A DNA stretch of 55,194 nucleotides, taken from contig JAEZIZ010000085.1 in NCBI GenBank assembly GCA_023415915.1, positions 1 to 55,194 on the forward strand, read 5' to 3'. This document shows, one piece after another, positions 49,243-55,194 of this stretch. Within the stretch, counting starts at the first letter, position 1, and each line of letters opens with the position of its first letter. The translations under genes were made by a program, and so were the position numbers. The notes beneath the pieces were generated by a model that saw only the letters and a list, made by a program, of their open reading frames with translations, had not been told where the DNA came from and made no database searches. The stretch comes from Bacillota bacterium (GTDB lineage: Bacteria > Bacillota > Clostridia > Christensenellales > SZUA-584).

Positions 49243-50469
49243 TCAAACGGCCTTTGCTTCGTCGATGCGGATTATCGAGTTGACGGCTATATCGAATACA
49301 GCCCTTACAGCGTCATGTTCTATGCTTTCGATGTTATCGTTAAGCGTGTGATAAACGTGCCCCTGATCGAACATGGAAGCGGACATGGTGATTATGGACG
49401 TCGCCGCTATGCCTGCCCTGGCAAACGGCGCGGCGTCCGTGCCCGAACCGAGCGGAAGTGTCACTTTCTTTGGCGTATATCCTAAAGCGGCGGCCGCGTC
49501 AAGGCATATGTCCGCAAGAGGCTTTGAAAGTTTAGTGAATCCTTGCCTGTCGCGCAGCATGAGTGCAAGCTCGCTTTGCTTGTATATGCTGTCGATATTG
49601 ATCAAATAAGTCGGTACTTTCTTAAGCTCGTCTTTGTGCAGCTTCACGTAATTGGCCGCGCCCCGCTGGCCAGCCTCCTCTCCGTCGGTGCTTAGTATTA
49701 TGAGCCTTGTATTCTTTAAAGAATACTCTTTGTTTTCTGCAAAGAACTTGCCTAAGTGTATCGCTATCGACGAGCCGTTGAGATTGTCGCCCGCCCCGGG
49801 GGAAACCTTTGTTGATATAAAATTGATCGCTGGCACAGTGAATAGCAATCCCGCAAGCGCTGTAATAAGGTACGCTCCGCTAAGCCCATCGGCTGAACCC
49901 GTAAATATCATCTCCAATGAGCCGATGATGCCGGCCGCCATTAAAAATATGAAGAAAGCAAACGCGAGAATGAGCCGTATTCCCGCGAGCTTTTCAAATC
50001 TTGAAAAGAAACTGAACACATGGGCGCTGTCCTGATGGCCGGAAATTATAACCTGCTTTTTTACCGCTTCCGAAGGCTCAATTTCCCCGACGACATTACA
50101 GCCCGGTTTTTTTCTGAAGAACACATCGAACAGCTTCCCGTAAAGGAAAAAATGTACAAATCCGTACGCAAAGGCAATGACGCATAGTACGGCAGCTATA
50201 AAGCAGAATACGCCCCCGAGGATTAGCAATGGCAAAGACAGTATATATGCGGCGCCCATAACTCTTGCTATATTGAACTGCGATCCGGGATGCATGATAA
50301 AGCGCTCTTTGCGTACATGACAGAATTGCTCCATGTATTCCAATAAATCATCCGCCGCGCTTATAGCGCTCTGCGAACCGGGAACACGCGTTCCACGCTT
50401 TTCGAGTATACGTTCGGTAAGCGCAAATATCGACGATATTATCGAATCGTCAGTTCTTAAAGGCTCCAT
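49243..50469 (-). CDS. Membrane-embedded M28 family metallopeptidase
   Basis: 408 residues. The M28 ligands are in SGHQDSAHV (His), GAGDNLNGSS (Asp), STDGEEAGQRG (Glu pair), NIDSI (Asp) and the final GHVYHTLND (His). Two hydrophobic hairpins (about residues 70-115 and 170-235) are inserted, one before and one inside the catalytic domain, so this is a membrane-associated aminopeptidase rather than a secreted one. Its substrate is unknown. It is monocistronic. Confidence 0.85.
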   Translation of the reverse strand: MEPLRTDDSIISSIFALTERILEKRGTRVPGSQSAISAADDLLEYMEQFCHVRKERFIMHPGSQFNIARVMGAAYILSLPLLILGGVFCFIAAVLCVIAFAYGFVHFFLYGKLFDVFFRKKPGCNVVGEIEPSEAVKKQVIISGHQDSAHVFSFFSRFEKLAGIRLILAFAFFIFLMAAGIIGSLEMIFTGSADGLSGAYLITALAGLLFTVPAINFISTKVSPGAGDNLNGSSIAIHLGKFFAENKEYSLKNTRLIILSTDGEEAGQRGAANYVKLHKDELKKVPTYLINIDSIYKQSELALMLRDRQGFTKLSKPLADICLDAAAALGYTPKKVTLPLGSGTDAAPFARAGIAATSIITMSASMFDQGHVYHTLNDNIESIEHDAVRAVFDIAVNSIIRIDEAKAV

Positions 50470-50577
50470 TAATGCTCCTCCAACATCTAATAATTGTTAA
50501 TATTATAATATATTTAACAATTATTAATAGTATAATCCATAAAATTTTCCATGTATGTAGCGCATACCGGAGAAATA

Positions 50578-50606
50578 TTTAACCCGCGCTCGTTTTATGC
50601 TATAAT
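50578..50606 (+). promoter_or_regulatory. Promoter of the yjdF leader
   Basis: TTTAAC (50578-50583), a 17-nt spacer and an extended -10, TGC-TATAAT (TATAAT 50601-50606). Transcription would begin near 50613, right before the RNA element. Confidence 0.7.
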
Positions 50607-50617
50607 ATTAATAATAC

Positions 50618-50740
50618 GGAGAGGTAAAAACACAGTGCGGTAGGTAGTCCGCACACGCTAAACCGCCTTATAACGCAAAGCTTTACAAGGCGGCTTTGCG
50701 CCAGTAACCTTCCGCTTTATGCGGCTGTCCAATCTCTCCT
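50618..50740 (+). ncRNA. yjdF RNA motif (candidate riboswitch)
   Basis: It precedes a YjdF gene, as this motif does in Firmicutes. GGAGAG (50618-50623) pairs with CTCTCC (50734-50739) to close the element. Inside are hairpins GTGCGG/CCGCAC (50635-50640 with 50649-50654) and CCGC/GCGG (50712-50715 with 50721-50724). There is also a nested pair CCGCCTT (50663-50669)/AAGGCGG (50687-50693) and CGCAAAG (50674-50680)/CTTTGCG (50694-50700). The known motif binds azaaromatic compounds in vitro. The natural ligand is not settled. Confidence 0.85.
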
Positions 50741-50769
50741 GTTTCGCGTACGTGAAATGGGGGAGTTTT

Positions 50770-51195
50770 ATGTATAAATCGGAAGTAACTTTAAGCGTAT
50801 TCTACAACGGGCAGTTTTATGCGGCGCTTTTCGAAAAAAGCGACGAGACGGGCTATTCGGTATGCCAAAGATTCTTTGCAACCCGCCCTTTGGATAATGA
50901 AATACTTCGGTTTGTGCTTGACGGCTATTACTCGCTTTGCTTCAGCCCACCCACTGCTGGGTATAAGAGCGATGCAATAAAGCCTGCAAAGAATCCGAAA
51001 AAGCGGCAGCGCGAAGCCGCAAACGCTAACAAAAACGTAGGCGCCTCTACAAAAGCCCAAATGGCGCTTAAGCTGCAGCATGAAGAGCATAAGAACGATT
51101 TGAGAGCGAAACACAGCGGCGATAAAAAGCGCGCGGCGGATGAAAAATACGAATTACGCGCGGTTAAGCGCAAACAAAAGCACAGGGGCAGATAG
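50770..51195 (+). CDS. yjdF: YjdF family protein (DUF2992)
   Basis: 141 residues. The N-terminus (VTLSVFYNGQFYAALFEKSDETG) and the Lys/Arg-rich C-terminus (KRQREAANANKN...AQMALKLQHEEHKNDLRAKHS...YELRAVKRKQKHRGR) match the DUF2992 family, whose archetype in Bacillus is controlled by the yjdF riboswitch. Molecular function is unknown; it may respond to toxic heteroaromatic compounds. GGGGGAG precedes ATG 50770. The frame open upstream to 50719 is part of the RNA element and is not coding. Confidence 0.9.
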   Translation: MYKSEVTLSVFYNGQFYAALFEKSDETGYSVCQRFFATRPLDNEILRFVLDGYYSLCFSPPTAGYKSDAIKPAKNPKKRQREAANANKNVGASTKAQMALKLQHEEHKNDLRAKHSGDKKRAADEKYELRAVKRKQKHRGR

Positions 51196-51250
51196 TGCAA
51201 ACTAACAGACAGACGGTATTATAGATGCCGAATTGTATCGGGAGGTTTCC

Positions 51251-52243
51251 ATGAAAAAGCTGGCGGCGGCAGCCGTGATTATTATTACCGCGCTTACAGT
51301 ATGCGCCTGCGGCGAGTCGCCCGTTGATGCGCAGGCCACGGTGAGCGCGCCTGTCTCGGCTACCGTTGCCGAGGATAGCGCGGCGGCGAAGGCGGACGTT
51401 GGTTTTTGCCTTGCGGACAGAGGAGCGTTCAGCGATAAGCTTATAGAGGATATTGAAAGCGAGTGCGCTTCTCTTAAAATAAAAGCGAGCGTTACCGAGG
51501 CCGCAAGCGCCGGGCAGCAGCGCGAGGACTTAAGCGAGATGCTTAACGCGGAGCCTTCCGTTATAGTCGTCGATCCGGTGGACGTCGATTCTCTGGAAAC
51601 GGAACTCGCAGAATGCGATGTGCATAACGTGCAGGTAATAAACGTAGTCGATCCTGTGAACGGAAAAGCAAGCATGCTGATATCCCCGAACTATACCGCG
51701 ATAGGAGAGAAGGCGGGACAGTGTGCGCTTGACGCGCTGGCTTCCGGCGGGGGATGCATGCTGCTTGGCACGGAATACGACAGTTTCACAATGCAGCTAA
51801 TGACTGACGGGTTCAATTCAAAAGTAGAAGGAAACGGCGGCATATCGGTTGTGTCCGAGCAGTTTTGCGGCACAGACGAGGAAAAGGCGTACGAAACCGT
51901 AAAAGCTGAGCTTTCAAAGGATATAGCTTTTATATTCGCTCAAAGCCCGGAACTGGGCAGGGGCGCGATTCGCGCGGTAAAGGAATCGGGCAAAGACGTT
52001 AAAATAGCGGTGTTCGGCGGAGATATGGATATAATAGGCGCCGTGTCGTCAGGCGAAGCTTTTGCCGCCATATTCTGCGCGCCGGGCGCGCTCGCGCGCG
52101 AGGCGGTATCGCAGGCGAGCCAGTTTTTAGCCTCTGAATCGTACGTTCCTCCCCAGTATTCTGAGATTCCGGTCACCGTCGTTAAGCAGGCCGACGCGCC
52201 TTCATATTACGCTGAAGGCGAAATATACGCGGAAGCGAAATAG
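51251..52243 (+). CDS. Sugar-type ABC substrate-binding lipoprotein
   Basis: 330 residues. A lipoprotein signal with a lipobox-like TVCACGES is followed by a Thr/Ala-rich linker and a type I periplasmic-binding fold (VGFCLADRGAFSDKLIEDIESEC...VIVVDPVDVDSLETELAECDVHNVQVINVVDPVNGKASMLISPNYTAIG). This resembles ribose/autoinducer-2-like binding proteins. No permease or ATPase gene adjoins, so it may work with a distant transporter or as a sensor. ATG 51251 has GGAGG upstream. Confidence 0.8.
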   Translation: MKKLAAAAVIIITALTVCACGESPVDAQATVSAPVSATVAEDSAAAKADVGFCLADRGAFSDKLIEDIESECASLKIKASVTEAASAGQQREDLSEMLNAEPSVIVVDPVDVDSLETELAECDVHNVQVINVVDPVNGKASMLISPNYTAIGEKAGQCALDALASGGGCMLLGTEYDSFTMQLMTDGFNSKVEGNGGISVVSEQFCGTDEEKAYETVKAELSKDIAFIFAQSPELGRGAIRAVKESGKDVKIAVFGGDMDIIGAVSSGEAFAAIFCAPGALAREAVSQASQFLASESYVPPQYSEIPVTVVKQADAPSYYAEGEIYAEAK

Positions 52244-52288
52244 ATTATATAGTGTGACGCACTTTCTGCCGGCTAAGGCTGGTTTAAA

Positions 52289-52316
52289 CCGATGACAAAC
52301 GTGAGTTTGTCATCGG
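52289..52316 (+). other. Perfect 12-bp hairpin after the binding-protein gene
   Basis: CCGATGACAAAC (52289-52300), loop GTGA (a GNRA tetraloop), GTTTGTCATCGG (52305-52316). It is unusually stable, but no U tract follows. Confidence 0.8.
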
Positions 52317-52385
52317 GTCTTGCCCCGCCTGCACCTTCGGTACGGGCGGCTGGGCGCTTATACGAGGATTTTATGAATTAACGTT

Positions 52386-52424
52386 CGCCCTTCACTGGCA
52401 GAGTCCAGATGAAGGGCATTTTAA
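52386..52424 (+). terminator. Terminator-like hairpin
   Basis: GCCCTTCA-CTGG...CCAG-A-TGAAGGGC followed by ATTTTAATATT. It probably ends the transcript that carries the perfect GNRA hairpin (52289-52316). The rest of 52425-52667 is A/T-rich, with no gene. Confidence 0.6.
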
Positions 52425-52667
52425 TATTCGGGTTTTAGGTTCAATTTTTTATTTGTTTTCCAGATAGGGACTTTGGCTGTATGTTGTATCGCCTTTAAGG
52501 CCGGTTTTTATTTTCTTCCCTCTTGCGGCCATTCATTCCGAACGGACGAACGCAATAAACATATAATGAATATGAAAACGGGCGCGTAAAAAGAGCATGC
52601 TTATAAAGCAAGCCGCAGTACTTAAGTTAACGTCCGGTGAATATATCTATGTACAGGTGGTGATAGT

Positions 52668-53273
52668 ATGCTGAAAAGAAAGAGCAGCTTAAGAAAACTT
52701 ATTGTTACGAATCTGGCGCTGGCAGCGATTATTGTTTTCGTTTATCTGTCGGCGTTTTCCGCATATCCTGCATTGTTTATGCGCGGGCCTGTGATGAAGG
52801 GGAACACAAATGGGGACAACGTGGCGCTGCAGATAGCAGCCGACGATAACAGCGACGTAGCCTTATACATGGACGCGCTCGACAGATTCGGCGTAAATGC
52901 CACGTTTTTTTTCCCAGAACAGCAGTATTCGCAAAACAACGATATTATAAGGCAGGTGCTGGGCAGGGGAAACGGCATAGGCTTTTATCCGTGCAAGGAA
53001 AGCGGGCAAAGGCTTATGCTGTATATAGGCGGCGGGTACAATATACCCGTTATGAGTTATTTAAGCGGCAGCCAGGTGCTGCAGGTTTGCCCGTCCATAG
53101 ACGTTGAAAAGCTGCAAAAGAATGACGACTGGCAGCAGGTTTTCAGCGAGAGCCTGCTGGGAGACATGTTTATATACACAAGCGCCGATAACAATTTGGC
53201 GGATTTCGAAAAAGTAGTACAAATTGTGCTGAATAAAGGTTATACTATCCTAAAGATGGATGAAATGCTGTAG
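52668..53273 (+). CDS. Degenerate polysaccharide-deacetylase-like protein (YlxY position)
   Basis: 201 residues with an N-terminal membrane anchor (LIVTNLALAAIIVFVYLSAF). The segment VALQIAADDNSDVALYMDALDRFGVNATFFFPEQ aligns with the NodB homology start (normally VALTFDDGP...GVKATFFV), but the catalytic TFDDG is replaced and the HxxxH metal site is absent (NGIGFYPCKES at that place). It is therefore probably non-catalytic. It lies immediately before an M16 peptidase gene, the same order as ylxY-mlpA in Bacillus. Its role is unknown. Confidence 0.65.
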   Translation: MLKRKSSLRKLIVTNLALAAIIVFVYLSAFSAYPALFMRGPVMKGNTNGDNVALQIAADDNSDVALYMDALDRFGVNATFFFPEQQYSQNNDIIRQVLGRGNGIGFYPCKESGQRLMLYIGGGYNIPVMSYLSGSQVLQVCPSIDVEKLQKNDDWQQVFSESLLGDMFIYTSADNNLADFEKVVQIVLNKGYTILKMDEML

Positions 53274-53280
53274 AGGAGAC

Positions 53281-54561
53281 ATGCAACGGATGATAAAGAC
53301 GCTGGACAACGGCATAAGGATAATCGCAGAGAAGATGGCCTACAATTCGGTGGCGGTAGGCATATGGGTAAAGACGGGGTCAACATGCGAGACGCCCGAA
53401 GAAAACGGCATATCGCATGTGATAGAGCACATGCTGTTTAAAGGGACCGAGAAGCGTTCCGCTAAGCAAATAGCGGTCGATATGGACAAGATAGGCGGCC
53501 AGCTTAACGCGTTTACGTCAAAGGAATGCACGTGCTATCACGCGCGGGTAACGCCCGATAAGCTTGAGGTGGCAGTGGATGTGCTCACCGATTTGTTCCA
53601 GAACTCAACGCTGGACTCGGGCGAGCTCGAAAAAGAAAAAGGCGTCGTGTTGGAAGAGATAGCGATGGTCAACGACAACGTCGAAGAGCTTGCTCACGAA
53701 AAGATATCGGAGCTGTTCTTTACGGGCAGCACGCTGTCCCAGCCCATACTGGGGCCGGCGGAGAACATACAGCGCTTTACACGCGACGACCTCGCGAATT
53801 ATATACAAAGGCACTATTATCCGGCAAATATAGTCATATCGGTGGCGGGCAGCTTTGACGAGCAGCAGATGATGGATATATTGCAGCAGTACATAGGAGG
53901 ATACCGCCGCGGCGCAAAGCAGGAAAAGAGCCAGTGCGACGAGCCGTTCGTGCCAACTGTGCGCTCTCTGTTTGTGGAAAAAGACGCAGAGCAGACACAC
54001 CTTTGCCTGGGGTTCCCCGGCTGCACTTTTGCGGACGACGAGCGGTTTTCGCTCGCAGTGCTTAATAACACGCTGGGCGGCGGCATGAGCTCGCGGCTGT
54101 TTCAGTCCATACGCGAGGAGAAAGGGCTTGCCTACTCCGTATACTCGTATCCTTCCACATACAGCTTTGCGGGTATGTTTTCGCTGTATGCGGGCACGAC
54201 GGCCGCAAACGCGGATAATGTTGTGATGCTGATGAAACAGGAGTTGGACAAGCTTAAGTCGGAGCGCATAAGCGCAGAAGATTTCAAAATGGGCAAGGAT
54301 CAGCTTAAAGGCAACTATGTGCTTTCAATGGAAGGCACAAACGCGAAGATGAGCGCGCTCGGCAAATCGCTGCTGCTGCTTGACGAGGAATACGACGAAG
54401 AAGAGACGCTGGGCAAGATAGAGGCAGTTACAATAGACAGCGTAAACGCGCTTATAGACAAGATACTCGACTATTCAAAGATGTCTGCAGTGTTCGCGGG
54501 CAAGATAGAAAAGAGAAGCGAGATAGAAAAAGTGCTGGAGGGGTTTAATGGACAAGCTTGA
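53281..54561 (+). CDS. M16 family zinc peptidase (MlpA/YmxG-like)
   Basis: About 426 residues. The inverted zinc motif HVIEH (HxxEH, about residue 43) is in ENGISHVIEHMLFKGTEKRSAKQ, and the distal Glu lies in EKEKGVVLEEIAMVNDN. The second half is present, including GGGMSSRLFQSIREEKGLAYSV, so it is a complete two-domain protein. GAGGAG lies six nt before ATG 53281. It overlaps the dUTPase gene by 14 nt. Confidence 0.92.
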   Translation: MQRMIKTLDNGIRIIAEKMAYNSVAVGIWVKTGSTCETPEENGISHVIEHMLFKGTEKRSAKQIAVDMDKIGGQLNAFTSKECTCYHARVTPDKLEVAVDVLTDLFQNSTLDSGELEKEKGVVLEEIAMVNDNVEELAHEKISELFFTGSTLSQPILGPAENIQRFTRDDLANYIQRHYYPANIVISVAGSFDEQQMMDILQQYIGGYRRGAKQEKSQCDEPFVPTVRSLFVEKDAEQTHLCLGFPGCTFADDERFSLAVLNNTLGGGMSSRLFQSIREEKGLAYSVYSYPSTYSFAGMFSLYAGTTAANADNVVMLMKQELDKLKSERISAEDFKMGKDQLKGNYVLSMEGTNAKMSALGKSLLLLDEEYDEEETLGKIEAVTIDSVNALIDKILDYSKMSAVFAGKIEKRSEIEKVLEGFNGQA

Positions 54562-54916
54562 GGATATTTTCAGGCATCAGTATATGTTTGACACCGAACT
54601 GGCCGAAAGGCGGGGGCTTGGCGGCATATCGATGGAGCAGTGGATACAGAAGGAGACGCTTGCGATGCTCTCCGAGCTTGCGGAGCTCATTGACGAAGTA
54701 AACTTCAAATGGTGGAAGAACGAAAAGCCGGTGGACACGGACAAGGTTAAGGAAGAGCTCGTGGACATACTGCACTTCTTTGTCAGCATGTGCCTTAAGG
54801 CAGGCATGGACGCTGACGAGCTGCACGAGAGGTACCTTGCAAAGAACAGGGAGAACTTTGCAAGGCAGCACGGCAAATCGCTAAAAGAAGGATACGCGGT
54901 AAATGAAGGGGCTTAA
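54548..54916 (+). CDS. Dimeric dUTP diphosphatase (dUTPase_2, all-alpha)
   Basis: 122 residues of the all-alpha NTP pyrophosphatase fold. The ExxE pair lies in KETLAMLSELAELIDEVNFKWWKN, and the second acidic pair is in VKEELVDILHFFVSMCLKAG. It hydrolyses dUTP to dUMP. It fits with the dCMP deaminase in this window in thymidylate precursor supply. It overlaps the M16 gene by 14 nt, so translation is coupled. Confidence 0.88.
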   Translation: MDKLEDIFRHQYMFDTELAERRGLGGISMEQWIQKETLAMLSELAELIDEVNFKWWKNEKPVDTDKVKEELVDILHFFVSMCLKAGMDADELHERYLAKNRENFARQHGKSLKEGYAVNEGA

Positions 54917-54931
54917 AACAAAGCAGCAAAC

Positions 54932-54960
54932 AAGGAGGCTTGAAACGAGCCTCTTTTTTA
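54932..54960 (+). terminator. Terminator of the M16-dUTPase unit
   Basis: GAGGCTTG-AAA-CGAGCCTC followed by TTTTTTA. Confidence 0.85.
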
Positions 54961-55066
54961 TGGTCATTAATTAAGCCAGAGTGTTATTGGGATAGTAATC
55001 GCAGCGGGCAGGCCGTTTAATGCCAATGCTATGCAAATAAAGCTTTCCGGCATCACTTTTATAAAT

Positions 55067-55101
55067 AGCTGCCGCGGCCTCGGCGCCTGGCGGCTTTTTT
55101 G
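55067..55101 (+). terminator. Terminator-like hairpin near the window end
   Basis: AGCTGCC (55067-55073) pairs with GGCGGCT (55089-55095), then TTTTT. What it terminates is unclear: no open frame precedes it between 54961 and 55066, so a small RNA is possible. Confidence 0.6.
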
Positions 55102-55153
55102 ATTCACCACTGATATAACATACGCATACTATATCGTGAAACAATGTTTATAA

Positions 55154-55187
55154 CGGGTTCCGGTAAGTTTAAGGCTTACCGGTGTAG
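55154..55187 (+). repeat. Divergent hairpin-repeat copy 9
   Basis: CCGGTAAG (55160-55167) and CTTACCGG (55175-55182) in a frame CGGGTT-stem-TGTAGA, matching the layout of the GGGGTCCCC family (CGGGGT-stem-TGTAAA) with a different but fully paired stem. Confidence 0.45.
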
Positions 55188-55194
55188 ATAACGG

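Noticed and set aside
50719..50769. Upstream extension of yjdF
   Set aside because: It overlaps the conserved RNA element, and a strong ribosome binding site precedes ATG 50770.

Overview
The window looks like a chromosomal segment of an anaerobic member of the Clostridia (Bacillota). Supporting signs are an HPr kinase/phosphorylase operon, a CIRCE-controlled groESL operon, formate-tetrahydrofolate ligase, GTP-dependent PEP carboxykinase, type III glutamine synthetase, DegV, a YjdF protein with its RNA leader, strong A/T-rich sigma-A promoters with 16-17 nt spacers, and GGAGG-type ribosome binding sites. Coding DNA is of middling GC content, with frequent ATA (Ile) and AGG (Arg) codons. No rRNA, tRNA, CRISPR array or prophage was seen. 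The only complete insertion sequence is one IS1182-family element.

Layout. 1-5.7 kb: glnN behind a leader terminator, a small coat-like protein interrupted by a hairpin repeat, a phosphodiesterase, and a DUF2089/SHOCT/YvlD membrane-stress-like operon. 5.9-12.3 kb: fhs, a small protein plus metallo-beta-lactamase-fold hydrolase, pckG, rsmA, an orphan small-RNA candidate and a cold-shock gene. 12.4-15.8 kb: a frameshifted DUF6034 lipoprotein gene and the IS1182 element, set among repeats. 15.9-20.8 kb: a lone argJ, an Fnr-like regulator divergent from a ferredoxin gene, and a DUF2156/GNAT pair. 20.8-27.1 kb: a complete F-type ATP synthase operon (atpI-B-E-F-[delta-alpha fusion]-G-D-C). 27.2-35.3 kb: a TetR regulator, a membrane-anchored SleB-like hydrolase, the operon Cof phosphatase-hprK-ROK kinase-binding protein, and a D,D-carboxypeptidase. 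35.3-42.9 kb: gyrB-gyrA, dCMP deaminase and feoAB. 43-55.2 kb: groESL, an M20 peptidase, degV, a repeat mosaic, a sirtuin, an M28 membrane peptidase, the yjdF RNA plus yjdF, a sugar-type binding lipoprotein, and a pseudo-deacetylase/M16 peptidase/dUTPase cluster.

The most unusual observation is the ATP synthase. No stand-alone delta subunit exists in the operon. Instead the alpha subunit carries about 90 extra N-terminal residues that match only the C-terminal domain of delta. The delta N-terminal domain, which normally caps alpha, is absent from the operon. With three alpha per F1 this raises a stoichiometry question about the peripheral stalk.

The second theme is a dispersed family of short GC-clamped hairpins (general form CGGGGTCCCC-AACAAG-loop-CTTGTT-GGGGTGTAAA). 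Eight clear copies and two divergent candidates were found. Several stems differ by paired changes. Copies sit in the groES leader just after CIRCE, upstream of dacA, inside or just before the coding part of a small gene, and as a tandem pair behind pckG. Further items are a perfect-promoter/terminator orphan RNA at 11.85-11.99 kb, a possible H-type pseudoknot in the yjdF leader, and palindromic operators in front of the fnr-like gene, feoAB and the SleB-like gene.
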